A stretch of 64,000 nt of DNA from Flavobacteriales bacterium (GTDB lineage: Bacteria > Bacteroidota > Bacteroidia > Flavobacteriales_E > Vicingaceae), in the NCBI GenBank assembly GCA_015075325.1, contig JABTUP010000005.1, positions 1-64,000 on the forward strand, in the 5' to 3' direction. The position numbers and the translations under genes are program-made. The notes under the pieces are model-generated. The model was not told the DNA's origin and searched no databases. It saw only the letters and a list, made by a program, of their open reading frames with translations. Positions 50,687-61,814 of this stretch are shown here, piece after piece (the stretch's first letter is position 1; each line of letters opens with the position of its first letter).

Positions 50687-52123
50687 CTATTTTTCAAAAC
50701 TACCTACTTCGAGCATCAACTGTTCAATTTCATCAATTGTTCGAGGAGCCTTTGCAGAAAGATTAATTGGTTCATCTTCAGTAATTAAGATATCATCTTC
50801 TATTCTTACTCCAATGTTCCACCATTTGGGGTCGCAGTTAGCACCAGCAGGTATATAAATTCCAGGCTCAACCGTTATTACATTTCCTACTTCTAAAGCA
50901 CCAAACAAACCTGCATCATGAACATCTAAACCTAGATAATGAGAAGTTCCGTGCATAAAATATTCTTTTACTTCGTATGCCTTACTAATAATACCCAATT
51001 TCAATAACTGATTAGCAATAACTTGAGTAGCCGCATCGTGTGGATCCCAAAACTTACTTCCCTTTTTACACAATTTAATTCCTGCATTTTGGGCTTCTAA
51101 TACGATGTTGTAAATAATTTTTTGCTCTTCCGAAAATTTACCATTTACAGGCAAAGTACGAGTTACATCAGCTGTATAACCATGATATTCAGCTCCAATA
51201 TCGGAAACCAACAAATCATTCTGTTCAAAAGGTTTTCTATTTGATGTATAATGCAACACACAAGAATTTTCTCCAGACCCCATAATGGTTGGAAATCCAG
51301 GATATTCTGCCCCATTATTTTTAAAAACATATTCAACTATTGCTTGTGTTTGGTATTCTTTCAATTGAGGTGTTAACGATTTCATCAATTCTATTTGAGC
51401 ATCACACGTAATATCAATCGCTTTTTTTAATAAAACCAGTTCTTCGGGTTTCTTTACTTGACGCAACTTTGGCAATAACTGATTATTAATACTATTTTCA
51501 TCTAATTTCGACTCGCATTTTTTCGTTTTTTGATGAAATCCTTGTATCAAATTATACAAATCATCTTTAACAAAATTATTTTCTATGTCTTGCGGTATTT
51601 TTCCAACAAGAATTTTATCGAAGGTTTCTAATTCCAAATCAAAAATTGAAAAATCGGTTGAAGCCATTGCCTTTTTGATTCCGAGAAATTTTTCTGCACC
51701 ATCAACACCTAATCGTTTTCCAGTCCATATTTCATCTAACGAATTGTTTTTTTGTACAAATAAAATTTCATCGGCAGTAATGTCATTTCCATATTGCTGA
51801 ACTTCTTTAAAGATAAAAACCACCGAGTTGGGTTCTCTTAAGCCAGTTAAATAATAAAAATTGGGGTCTTGATGATATTGAAAATCGACATCGTTAGAAC
51901 GGTTTCGAACAGGATTTGAAAACAATACTGCAACCGAATTTTTCGGCATCAATTTACGAAGCTCGTTTCTGTTGTTTTCAAAAAATGAAGCAGGCAGCAA
52001 ATCGTTATCGTATTCGTTCGATTTAATTTCTTGAGGTTGATTAGCAAGTACCACCACATTTTCTTGTGAAAGAAATGGATTTATACAAACCAATAAAAAA
52101 ACCGTTGAAAACAAATACTTCAT
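50687..52123 (-). CDS. Exported aminopeptidase P family protein (Xaa-Pro aminopeptidase)
   Basis: I start at the ATG at 52123 (MKYLFSTVFLLVCINPFLS signal peptide, 478 residues); the longer frame to 52237 runs into the rpmB stop region and is not used. After an N-terminal creatinase-like domain (about 40-200), the pita-bread catalytic domain shows all five metal ligands: VSDIGAEYHGYTADVTRTLPV (two Asp), HGTSHYLGLDVHDAG (His), ITVEPGIYIPAG (Glu) and VRIEDDILIT (Glu). It should remove N-terminal residues before proline from peptides in the periplasm or outside. It is separated from rpmB by 74 bases. Confidence 0.9.
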   Translation of the reverse strand: MKYLFSTVFLLVCINPFLSQENVVVLANQPQEIKSNEYDNDLLPASFFENNRNELRKLMPKNSVAVLFSNPVRNRSNDVDFQYHQDPNFYYLTGLREPNSVVFIFKEVQQYGNDITADEILFVQKNNSLDEIWTGKRLGVDGAEKFLGIKKAMASTDFSIFDLELETFDKILVGKIPQDIENNFVKDDLYNLIQGFHQKTKKCESKLDENSINNQLLPKLRQVKKPEELVLLKKAIDITCDAQIELMKSLTPQLKEYQTQAIVEYVFKNNGAEYPGFPTIMGSGENSCVLHYTSNRKPFEQNDLLVSDIGAEYHGYTADVTRTLPVNGKFSEEQKIIYNIVLEAQNAGIKLCKKGSKFWDPHDAATQVIANQLLKLGIISKAYEVKEYFMHGTSHYLGLDVHDAGLFGALEVGNVITVEPGIYIPAGANCDPKWWNIGVRIEDDILITEDEPINLSAKAPRTIDEIEQLMLEVGSFEK

Positions 52124-52197
52124 CCTATTTAGAAAATAAAAAAACGCTGCTACTAAAGTAACAACGTTTATACCAATAAAAAAATTATTGTTAATTC

Positions 52198-52434
52198 TTA
52201 TGCTAAAAAGCCTTTCTCTTTTGCGTCTTTTAAACAAGCCGAGATACCTCTTTTATCAATATTTCTAATTCCTGCAGCAGATACTTTTAAAGTAATCCAA
52301 GCATCTTCTTCTGGAACATAAAATTTCTTCACAAATAAATTTGGGTAGAATTTTCTTTTAGTTCTTCTTTTAGAGTGAGAAACATTATTTCCTGTAATTA
52401 CACTCTTTCCTGTTATTTGACAAACTTTTGACAT
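52198..52434 (-). CDS. rpmB: 50S ribosomal protein L28
   Basis: The 78-residue basic protein reads [29 protein letters not shown] and onward, a textbook L28 start, with the [20 protein letters not shown] core. L28 is a large-subunit protein. In many Bacteroidota rpmB is followed by rpmG, but here no L33 gene follows within the window. The start ATG at 52434 is preceded by AT-rich sequence with a TATTTTGC element, close to but not matching the -7 consensus. Confidence 0.97.
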   Translation of the reverse strand: MSKVCQITGKSVITGNNVSHSKRRTKRKFYPNLFVKKFYVPEEDAWITLKVSAAGIRNIDKRGISACLKDAKEKGFLA

Positions 52435-52566
52435 TTCTTTACTCTTTAAATTTTAAGGAGTGCAAAATACGTAAATTTTATTTTAATATTCAAACAATTT
52501 AGTGTGAATAATTTTTCATGTTCAACAGTTTTTCAAAATTACGCCTAAATTTTGTTTATTTTTCCC

Positions 52567-52597
52567 TTGAAAATAGCACATTTTATGATTAGCTTCG
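52567..52597 (+). promoter_or_regulatory. Promoter of icd
   Basis: TTG (52567-52569) and TAGCTTCG (52590-52597) are separated by 20 bases. The box is the TTCG variant of TAnnTTTG. The leader to the ATG at 52667 is about 60 bases. Confidence 0.5.
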
Positions 52598-52660
52598 CAG
52601 TAGATTTATTAAGGATAAATCTATTCAAATTATCAATAATAATTTCTTCAAATAAATTAA

Positions 52661-54910
<2,250 letters not shown>

Positions 54911-54928
54911 TTCTTAAAAAATTAGAAC

Positions 54929-54960
54929 AAATCCCATTCAGCAATGAGTGGGATTTTTTT
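54929..54960 (+). terminator. Intrinsic terminator after icd
   Basis: AATCCCATTCA and TGAGTGGGATT pair around a GCAA loop, with one mismatch, followed by seven T. Confidence 0.82.
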
Positions 54961-54990
54961 ATTCCTATTTTTGATAAAAAAAAACAACAC

Positions 54991-55239
54991 ATGAAAACAA
55001 CCATCGAAATCAGCAACTACCCATTAAATACGGACTATATTCCTCCAATAAAAGATTTTATTGACAGGTTAAACCTCTACAAAAACATAAAAGTAAAAAC
55101 CAATGCAACCAGCACGCATATTGTTGGCGAATTTGATGAAGTAATGAGTATTTTACAAAACGAGATTAAAACCTCTTTTGAAAAATACGGTAAAATGATT
55201 TTTGTAATGAAAGTGCTGAATGGTGAATTGGATATCTAA
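54991..55239 (+). CDS. Small YkoF/MTH1187-like (thiamine-binding type) protein
   Basis: The 82-residue protein has a ferredoxin-like pattern: strand (KTTIEISNYPL), helix (YIPPIKDFIDRLN), strands (NIKVKTNATSTHIVGEF), helix (DEVMSILQNEIKTSFEKYG) and strand (MIFVMKVLNG). This matches small thiamine-binding proteins of the YkoF/MTH1187 kind. It overlaps the following PnuC-type transporter gene by 20 bases, so they are translated together, and a vitamin link is plausible. No TPP riboswitch is visible upstream, so the ligand remains an inference. Confidence 0.6.
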   Translation: MKTTIEISNYPLNTDYIPPIKDFIDRLNLYKNIKVKTNATSTHIVGEFDEVMSILQNEIKTSFEKYGKMIFVMKVLNGELDI

Positions 55240-55810
55240 CAACCTTTCTTTACTCATTGAAATTGTAGCAGTAATTTTTGGTGTACTCTACACCGTATTA
55301 ATGGCAAAGAATAAAATTTCGTGTTGGATTTTTGGCATTTTGGGTTCTTTGCTAAGCATCTATTTATTTATTGTTTACGCTAAACTTTATGGAGAAGCTT
55401 TACTTTCCATATTTTATGTTTTTGCAGGCATTTACGGTTGGATTGTGTGGAAAAAACAAAAAGTATTAGAAGAAGTTTACCAACGAAAAATCTTTACTCA
55501 TGTTATAATAATTGTAGCAGGAACCGTATGTTCTTTTCTACTCTATTACGGATTAATTTATTATTTTAAAGATGCCGAAAAACCACTAATTGATTCGTTC
55601 ACTACCATATTCAGCTTTATTGCAACATATTTAATGGCAAAAAAATGGATAGAAAATTGGTTTTACTGGATTGCAATTGATGGTGTTTCAGTTTATTTAT
55701 ATTACAGTAGAGGTTTAGAAGTTTATGCTTTATTAATGTTTGCTTACACCATTATTGTTATTTATGGTTATTTTAAATGGAAAAAATTAAAAGTGGTAAA
55801 AATCGACTAA
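55220..55810 (+). CDS. pnuC: PnuC family vitamin transporter (nicotinamide riboside or thiamine)
   Basis: The 196-residue membrane protein has about seven helices and the PnuC-like features: IEIVAVIFGVLYTVLMAKNKISCWIFGILGS split over residues 12-42, FYVFAGIYGWIVWKK (about 68-82) and KKWIENWFYWIAIDGVSVYLYYSRG (about 142-166). PnuC carries nicotinamide riboside by facilitated diffusion; the close PnuT group carries thiamine. The upstream overlapping gene encodes a YkoF-like thiamine-binding candidate, which tilts the call toward thiamine, but no nearby kinase decides it. Confidence 0.82.
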   Translation: MVNWISNNLSLLIEIVAVIFGVLYTVLMAKNKISCWIFGILGSLLSIYLFIVYAKLYGEALLSIFYVFAGIYGWIVWKKQKVLEEVYQRKIFTHVIIIVAGTVCSFLLYYGLIYYFKDAEKPLIDSFTTIFSFIATYLMAKKWIENWFYWIAIDGVSVYLYYSRGLEVYALLMFAYTIIVIYGYFKWKKLKVVKID

Positions 55811-55852
55811 ACAATTTAAAAGGTTGAAATTTAAAAAAGATACAACAACCCA

Positions 55853-56284
55853 ATGGATGCAATAATAGAAATAGCATTACTTCTAATATTTGCTGCAATT
55901 AAATTTTTATTTGCTGCGGGTTATTTACTTATAGATAAGGGCTATCCTTACCACCAAACCGTGCTATTGCTTATTGTTGGAGGAACAATTGGTGTATTTG
56001 TTTTTTACTATTTTAGTAGTTGGATAAATCAACTCATCAATCGGTTAATTAAAAGAAGTAAACCCAAAAAAGTATTTACCAAACAAAATCGAATTATTGT
56101 AAACATTAAAGCAAAATATGGTATTTATGGCATTGCTTTTCTAATGCCAATTTTCTTTTCTATTCCTGTTGGATGTTTTTTAGCATCAAGGTTTTACATG
56201 AACAAAAAATCGACCTTACCTATTTTACTTTTGGCTGTTTTGTTTTGGTCAATAGTAATACCTCTAATTAAATTATATTGGTAA
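55853..56284 (+). CDS. Small integral membrane protein, unknown function
   Basis: The 143-residue protein has about four hydrophobic stretches (residues 5-26, 36-56, 88-112, 120-140) and a basic loop (LIKRSKPKKVFTKQNR) that should face the cytoplasm. AKYGIYGIAFLMPIFFSIPVGCFLASRF around 88-115 resembles the core of DedA/SNARE-associated small membrane proteins, but the match is weak. It starts 42 bases after the pnuC stop on the same strand. I assign no function. Confidence 0.6.
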   Translation: MDAIIEIALLLIFAAIKFLFAAGYLLIDKGYPYHQTVLLLIVGGTIGVFVFYYFSSWINQLINRLIKRSKPKKVFTKQNRIIVNIKAKYGIYGIAFLMPIFFSIPVGCFLASRFYMNKKSTLPILLLAVLFWSIVIPLIKLYW

Positions 56285-56311
56285 TTTTTTTTAAAGGTTC
56301 TTTTAGTGTAA

Positions 56312-57025
56312 TCAAACTCTATTTTTGGGTGTAGTTGCCAAAAAATCTTTTAAATAGTAGGGCTCAAAATAGGCAACATTTTCAAAGTCGGACTGATGTA
56401 GTTTTGATAATGCCAAACGATTGATGTATTGAGCAGATGGTTCAATGTTATTGATAAAAACTGCATTATTGTTAAACGCTAAAATCTGTTTGCACTTTTC
56501 AGCACCATCTCCAAAAACAATGATGTTGTTATTTATTAATAAATCCTGAAAAGATTGTTCATCAATAATTTTTGCTGATACAGATTCAACCTCATGCAAT
56601 GCTCCATTATAAACAGCGGTGTACACTTCCATTCGTCTGGCATCTATCATTGGGCAAAATAATGCATCATTCCAACCTTCTCCGAAGGCAATGGATTGTT
56701 GATTATTCATCATTAAGTTCATTGCCATTGCTTTTAATGTATCTACAGCTATGAATGGTTTATCTAAAGCATAACACAAACCTTTTGCAGCCGAAACACC
56801 AATGCGTAAACCTGTGTAAGAACCTGGTCCTTTACTTACGGCAACGGCATCTAAATCATTAAGTTTAATATTGGCTTCGTGGCAAACTTCATTTATAAAT
56901 TTATTAAGCAATTCGGCATGAGAATAATCGCCACTTTGCTCTCGAATTGATAGCAACTCCTCGTTATTACTAATTGCTACGCTACACATTTTAGTAGAAG
57001 TTTCTATTCCTAAAATTAAACTCAT
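56312..57025 (-). CDS. tsaB: tRNA threonylcarbamoyladenosine biosynthesis protein TsaB
   Basis: TsaB partners TsaD and TsaE to make the t6A modification at position 37 of ANN-decoding tRNAs. The 237-residue protein has the ASKHA-fold start MSLILGIETSTKMCSVAIS, DAVAVSKGPGSYTGLRIGVSAAKGL (about residues 59-83) and PMIDARRMEVYTAVY. The C-terminal third is divergent, as usual for TsaB. The start ATG overlaps the stop of the upstream OmpA-type gene by 4 bases (57022-57025), so the two are coupled. Confidence 0.93.
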   Translation of the reverse strand: MSLILGIETSTKMCSVAISNNEELLSIREQSGDYSHAELLNKFINEVCHEANIKLNDLDAVAVSKGPGSYTGLRIGVSAAKGLCYALDKPFIAVDTLKAMAMNLMMNNQQSIAFGEGWNDALFCPMIDARRMEVYTAVYNGALHEVESVSAKIIDEQSFQDLLINNNIIVFGDGAEKCKQILAFNNNAVFINNIEPSAQYINRLALSKLHQSDFENVAYFEPYYLKDFLATTPKNRV

Positions 57026-58230
57026 TTTGCTAAAATTTTTATTTCTACTCTTCTATTCATCGAATGTTCATCGTCAGTTTTGGGGTCGGGAAAAATCATT
57101 TTTGAATTTCCAAAACCGCTATATTTTATTCTGCTTTCTTCAATTCCACTGTCAGTCAGAAATTTTTTAACAGCAATGGCTCTATCAATCGAAAGTTGTT
57201 TAAACTCCTGATGATTGGGTTCTCCTGGCCCGTTTACATGACCTTCAATTTCGATATTAATCGATTTATTTTGTTGCATAAAAATTAACAGTGCATTTAA
57301 CGAACCTTTTGCTGTAGTTAAAAAACGGTCGCTAGCTGGTTGAAATTGAATGCCTTCTAGGCTAACTTTTTTGCCCACTTCAATTTTTTCCAATAAAATG
57401 GTTTCTTTGTATGAAGGTTTCGATTTGGGAATTTTAATTTTTGATGTATAAAGCATGTAATCGGGAGCTACAACAATTAAATTAACACGATAATTACCTC
57501 GTTCTAAAATTACCTGATAATTGGTAATGTCATTTAAAACCGTTTCTTCTTTTAGTAAGCCTTTAATATTTACATTAGAAGAAACAGGTTGAAGCGTTGC
57601 AGCATCTTTTATTTCAAAAACAAAATCCAACTTTGGAGTTACAATCACTTCTTTTACAGGAGCAACTTCAATTTTTTGTATTGTTTCAGGAAAGTGAAGT
57701 TTAAGGGTATGATTTCCTTTTGCTCGTTTCGAATTGTTTACTACCAAAACAAACTCCTGACCTTCTTTTACATCAACATATTTACTATAGTTGTTATTTA
57801 CTCCTGGTGAAGAGAAAAGTTCTACCTCAGTTAACGACAGCCCCGTGTTTGCACTTCGCGATAAATTGGCTCTAATGGGTTTTATTTTATTGGAATCAAT
57901 TCGTTTACAAAATAGGTTTTTGTGTTCGTACAACAAAAAATCCCAATCGTCATTCGAATTTTCAGAAACAATATCGAAAGTAAACTTACCTGTTGAGGGT
58001 GATTTTATTAAGTACCAAATAGAATTAGTTTCTAGAGGGAATGTACTTAAATTATCGTTAAAATTGTTTTTAAATTCGATTTTATCACCAAATCCACTAA
58101 TATTTTTTGCATAATAAACCGTATCGGTTAGCTTCAAAAGCTTTGTGCAATCTGAATTTTGAGCCTTTAAACCACTTAAGTTAAAAATTAAAAGGACAAA
58201 AAAAACAATTATGTAAAAAGCATTTTTCAT
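57022..58230 (-). CDS. OmpA family envelope protein
   Basis: I start at the ATG at 58230 (MKNAFYIIVFFVLLIFNLSG signal, 402 residues); the earlier in-frame start adds 11 residues. Residues about 30-200 form a beta-rich region that could bind ligands. A carboxypeptidase-regulatory-like segment follows (FVFEIKDAATLQPVSSNVNIKG), and residues 285-402 are an OmpA C-terminal domain (IEIEGHVNGPGEPNHQEF, LSIDRAIAVKKFLTDSGI, RIKYSGFGNSKM, MNRRVEIKIL), which holds peptidoglycan. It is translationally coupled to tsaB, an odd pairing with no clear functional link. Confidence 0.85.
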   Translation of the reverse strand: MKNAFYIIVFFVLLIFNLSGLKAQNSDCTKLLKLTDTVYYAKNISGFGDKIEFKNNFNDNLSTFPLETNSIWYLIKSPSTGKFTFDIVSENSNDDWDFLLYEHKNLFCKRIDSNKIKPIRANLSRSANTGLSLTEVELFSSPGVNNNYSKYVDVKEGQEFVLVVNNSKRAKGNHTLKLHFPETIQKIEVAPVKEVIVTPKLDFVFEIKDAATLQPVSSNVNIKGLLKEETVLNDITNYQVILERGNYRVNLIVVAPDYMLYTSKIKIPKSKPSYKETILLEKIEVGKKVSLEGIQFQPASDRFLTTAKGSLNALLIFMQQNKSINIEIEGHVNGPGEPNHQEFKQLSIDRAIAVKKFLTDSGIEESRIKYSGFGNSKMIFPDPKTDDEHSMNRRVEIKILAK

Positions 58231-58293
58231 TTGAAGTAGCAAAAATAAGGTATTAACGAACATTGGTCAAGTTCAATGCCAACATAAAAAAAT

Positions 58294-59805
58294 TTACCTT
58301 ATTAGGGTAACTGTTCCTCGTTTTTGGAATTCTTCGTCGTTATTCGATTTAAATTGAACAACATAAACATAAGCCCCCATGGGTAAATTGTTTCCCGAAT
58401 TATTGAATTTTCCATTCCAACCTACTTCTCTGTCGGTTGTTTCAAACACTTTTTGCCCCCAACGATCATAAATTACAAATAGATAAGTGCTTAATTCAAA
58501 TAGAATTGCTGATGGTTTAAAGGTTGAATTAAACTCACTTAATGGTTCAAATGCGTTTGCAATATAAAGTGAAGGTTCGTGTTTAACACAAATTTCGTTT
58601 GAATAACTTGTTGCAGTTGGAAGATTATCGATATGAATAGTGTTTTTTTCTACGGCTAATATTTTATAACAGTATTCGCCAGTTCCTTGAATTTCATTTG
58701 CCACATTATCGGTAAATGTATTTTGGGTAAATGATGCGGGAATTGTTGCTATTAAATTGTAATTTACATCGTTTTTCGACTGCCTATAAATTTGATATTC
58801 AGAAACATTACCTTTCCATCCTTCATAATAATTCCAATCCAATTTATTGGTTGACGATAACTTATCTGGTGTTGCACTCAACTGAACAGTTTTTCCGATG
58901 TTTGATGTTATTTTGGTTTGATTACACTGATTGACAGCCTCTATTTGGTAAACATAAGAATTGTTTTTAGCATCAACTTCTTCATCAAAAAACTCTAAAA
59001 GCGGATCCATTCCATTGTAATCATTTACACTTCCTACAACACTATAACTCATGTCGCTTGACAATGCTCTTTTAATGTTATAGTTTCTAATGTCTGCTGC
59101 TGTATCGACATAAAACTGAACCATAATATTACTGCTATCTTGCACAGATGCAGTGTAGAGATATAAAAATGTTGGGTTTTTTAAAAAATTTCCACTTACA
59201 TCAACTAAATTAGAAGAAGTTGTAAACGGACCTGCTCCATTGTTTTCTTCGGCTCTTACAAAAAATTGATAATTTGTTCCAACAACTAAGCCTTCATATT
59301 TATATGAAAGCGAATTGGTTGAACCTACAAACAGAAAACCACCGCCATTAACACTTACAAAAACATGATACAATACATTAACTCCTGATGCAAAATCGGT
59401 ATAAGCATTCCAGGTTAAATTAACTGATGCGTTACAAATGTCTATTTGTTGATTTAATTTAATGGTATTATAAAAAAAGGTTAATGGGCTAATACCAATA
59501 CCCACACCACAATTTGCAACCACTCCAATTTGAGTAATTTGATATTTTTGAATGGTATCAAAAGGGATAACATAAAAAAAAGTAGTTGTATTTGTTGCAT
59601 CAATACTATCGTTAGCTCCGGTAAGTGGATTTAATGAATAGATATCGTAGCTTAAAATACCTGCATCTGGACTAGGTTCCCAACCAATTATAACGTCTCC
59701 ATTTGGTAAAACAGAAACGGTGTCAACTTGCACTTCGGTTGAACATTGAGCATGAACAAATGAAAACGATATAAGGAATAATAATATGGAAATTAATTTT
59801 TTCAA
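58294..59805 (-). CDS. Secreted fibronectin type III-like protein with T9SS type B sorting domain
   Basis: The 503-residue protein has a signal peptide (residues 1-19, VHA then Gln) and several fibronectin-III-like units (VNLTWNAYTDFASGVN, NYQFFVRAEENNGAG, YVYQIEAVNQCNQ, KLDWNYYEGWKGNVSEYQIYR). It ends in a type B (gliding CHU_C-like) sorting domain: IANAFEPLSEFNSTFKPS, FVIYDRWGQKVFETTDREVGWNGKF, PMGAYVYVVQF. Type B substrates pass the type IX system and may stay cell-attached with PorP-like partners. It lies upstream of the ompA-tsaB pair on the same strand. Confidence 0.9.
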   Translation of the reverse strand: MKKLISILLFLISFSFVHAQCSTEVQVDTVSVLPNGDVIIGWEPSPDAGILSYDIYSLNPLTGANDSIDATNTTTFFYVIPFDTIQKYQITQIGVVANCGVGIGISPLTFFYNTIKLNQQIDICNASVNLTWNAYTDFASGVNVLYHVFVSVNGGGFLFVGSTNSLSYKYEGLVVGTNYQFFVRAEENNGAGPFTTSSNLVDVSGNFLKNPTFLYLYTASVQDSSNIMVQFYVDTAADIRNYNIKRALSSDMSYSVVGSVNDYNGMDPLLEFFDEEVDAKNNSYVYQIEAVNQCNQTKITSNIGKTVQLSATPDKLSSTNKLDWNYYEGWKGNVSEYQIYRQSKNDVNYNLIATIPASFTQNTFTDNVANEIQGTGEYCYKILAVEKNTIHIDNLPTATSYSNEICVKHEPSLYIANAFEPLSEFNSTFKPSAILFELSTYLFVIYDRWGQKVFETTDREVGWNGKFNNSGNNLPMGAYVYVVQFKSNNDEEFQKRGTVTLIR

Positions 59806-59828
59806 AACTCCTTACAAGAGTTATAACT

Positions 59829-60389
59829 CTAGTTGCTTTTTTCTGTGGAAAAAAGTAACTCTCCTTTTTTTAATTTATTGTGTCTATCAATCAAAATAGC
59901 TAAAAGTTTGCTAAAAGTTTGCATGGCATCTTTTGTTGCACTGCTTACTTCAGAGCTTTTTAACTTTAACATTAAAAATCCATACAACGCTATTAAGCAG
60001 GCTTCAATTTCGGTATTTGCCTCGCCTCCTGATTTGTTTATAAAATTTTTTATGTTATCTTGAGCTAAAATATACGCTTCTTGGTATTGTGTATCTTGAA
60101 TTGTTGTTAGTAATGAATTATGTAAGTTGTTTAACTCATCTAAATGAAGATTAAGAGCATTTAAGTGACCTTTTTCTGACTTTCCTTCTTTCATCATTTG
60201 TTCAATAAGATTTTGATACCAAAGTTTGATATCGTATTGAACTTCTTTTGACACTTCAAATCTAGAAATAATTGAATCGTTAATTAAGTCTAAATCAAAG
60301 TTATGAGAACGAATAATGTCCTCAATTTGCCACATATACAAAATATATTCGGCTAAATTTGTTTGCTTTTTATGTTCTGCAATTAACAT
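59829..60389 (-). CDS. DUF4924 family protein
   Basis: The 186-residue soluble protein is helical throughout: AEYILYMWQIEDIIRSHNFD at residues 14-33 is the recognisable DUF4924 start, and LIEQMMKEGKSEKGHLNALN at about 66-85 is conserved-looking. The family is found in Bacteroidota and has no assigned function. The ATG shares one base with the stop of the OmpH gene, so they are co-translated. A link to envelope biogenesis is only contextual. Confidence 0.78.
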   Translation of the reverse strand: MLIAEHKKQTNLAEYILYMWQIEDIIRSHNFDLDLINDSIISRFEVSKEVQYDIKLWYQNLIEQMMKEGKSEKGHLNALNLHLDELNNLHNSLLTTIQDTQYQEAYILAQDNIKNFINKSGGEANTEIEACLIALYGFLMLKLKSSEVSSATKDAMQTFSKLLAILIDRHNKLKKGELLFSTEKSN

Positions 60390-61027
60390 TATTTTTTTGC
60401 TGTTTTTTCTTTGTATTCTGTATTCAGTCCTTCTACAACATGCTGAGTAATGTCTATTCCTGGTTTAAAATCTAATACGATATTTCCCATTTGAGAAGCA
60501 CCAATAATGATATCAAAATTGGTTTTTTCGTTGTATTTTTTAATAAATGCTTGAACCGTTTTTTGAAACTCATCATTCAACTTCGCCTCTTCTTCTTGAA
60601 ATTTAATGGTAAAATCTTCTCTTAACTTATACAGTTTTTGTTCCTCTTCAGCTAATTCTTGCTGTTTTGTTTGTCCTTCAAATTGACTCATGGTAGCTGC
60701 TTTTTGCTGAAAGTCTTTTACTTTCTTTTCAAACGCAATCATTTTTGTTGAAATTTCAGCTTCGTATTTCGTTTGTTTAGCTTTTAATTTCTGAATAAGA
60801 GCTTCATACAATTTGTATTTATCTTGTAAGGAATCGATATTGATATAACCAACATTAGATGTTGTATTAATTTCTCCAAGAGGAACAGCTTCTTCAGTTT
60901 CAACTGTTGTGGCAACCTCATTTTCAATAGTGCTATCGCACGAAGCTGCACAAGAAAAATGTAAATAATATAAAATTGCTACAGCAATTGCTAATACTAT
61001 GTTTAGTATAATAGAAGTATTTTTCAT
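60389..61027 (-). CDS. OmpH/Skp-like coiled-coil protein
   Basis: The 212-residue protein has an N-terminal hydrophobic signal-anchor (residues 4-24), an acidic stretch, then an OmpH/Skp fold at about 55-205: VGYINIDSLQDKYKLYEALIQKLKAKQTKY, a long coiled coil rich in Gln/Glu, and a KTNFDIIIGASQMGNIVLDF strand pair. Skp-type chaperones carry unfolded outer-membrane proteins across the periplasm. The anchor differs from the cleaved signal of classical Skp. An A/T-rich 253-bp gap without a recognisable feature precedes it. Confidence 0.83.
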   Translation of the reverse strand: MKNTSIILNIVLAIAVAILYYLHFSCAASCDSTIENEVATTVETEEAVPLGEINTTSNVGYINIDSLQDKYKLYEALIQKLKAKQTKYEAEISTKMIAFEKKVKDFQQKAATMSQFEGQTKQQELAEEEQKLYKLREDFTIKFQEEEAKLNDEFQKTVQAFIKKYNEKTNFDIIIGASQMGNIVLDFKPGIDITQHVVEGLNTEYKEKTAKK

Positions 61028-61280
61028 AGGTAAATATTTATTATTCGTTCTTTTTTAATGTCTTTTAAGGTACTCATGAGCTCACTTCGTTCGGTTGTTT
61101 TTGTATGTCATAAGGAATATACCAGAGTATCTTCATTAGTGTTGGTATGCTTTTACACGTGGCTATTTCATGAGTTTTAATTAATAATTTAACGGGAACA
61201 AAATTCAACAATATAATTAAGATATAGAAAAATAAGTTGAACTTTTGCTTGATTGAGAAGAAGATATGCTTCTGAAATTA

Positions 61281-61676
61281 CTATTGAATTTCTGATTCTA
61301 TTGTTTTACAAACAAAGTTAAAAGGAAGGTTTACCATGTATGCATAATCTTCTCCCACTTCTTTCATATCATCATCTTCTAAAGAAAAACTCCAAGTTAC
61401 ATGAATATCATCACCTTTTGCTCTTAATTCATTTAAGGTGTATAAAATAAAAAGAATTCGTTTGGAAGATATGATATTGAAATACTCTAAATCAAAAACA
61501 AAAACGGATTTTTTTGGAAATTTACCTTCTGCATTTTTTAACCAATTGATAATTGGCGAATAAAATTCATCAACTTCAGAAAAAACAGATTTTCCTTTAA
61601 CCAAAAAATAATTTTGAGCTATATCAAAGTGAATTTCTGGGGTTGAATCTGTTCCTTTTATATATAACTTTTCCAT
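61281..61676 (-). CDS. DUF1987 / SiaC family regulatory phosphoprotein
   Basis: The 131-residue protein matches the SiaC group (DUF1987): MEKLYIKGTDSTPEIHFD at the start, the ITGESYPE-like region replaced here by FLVKGKSVFSEVDEFYSPI, and FVFDLEYFNIISSKRILFILYTLNELRAKG with the Ser pair that partner kinases phosphorylate. In other bacteria SiaC works with SiaA/SiaB phosphatase and kinase to control diguanylate cyclases. No SiaA/B genes are in the window, so partners must be elsewhere. It lies beside the LytTR two-component genes. Confidence 0.82.
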   Translation of the reverse strand: MEKLYIKGTDSTPEIHFDIAQNYFLVKGKSVFSEVDEFYSPIINWLKNAEGKFPKKSVFVFDLEYFNIISSKRILFILYTLNELRAKGDDIHVTWSFSLEDDDMKEVGEDYAYMVNLPFNFVCKTIESEIQ

Positions 61677-61814
61677 TTTATTAATCGATTTGGAGTTTAA
61701 ATTTAGAAATAAAAATTACACAAAAGCGATATTTTTATACTTAAAACTCAATAAAATAGATAAATTGGCTTAAAAATAAGATTAAAATCTACTTTTAATT
61801 TATCAATTGAAACT

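Noticed and set aside
54911..54990. TPP riboswitch upstream of the thiamine-binding-like gene and pnuC
   Set aside because: The 80-base gap holds the icd terminator and a short A/T leader; no CTGAGA or ACCTGA-type core is present.
61028..61280. Possible gene in the gap before OmpH
   Set aside because: No frame of useful length, no hairpin terminator and no RNA-like structure could be seen in these 253 bases.
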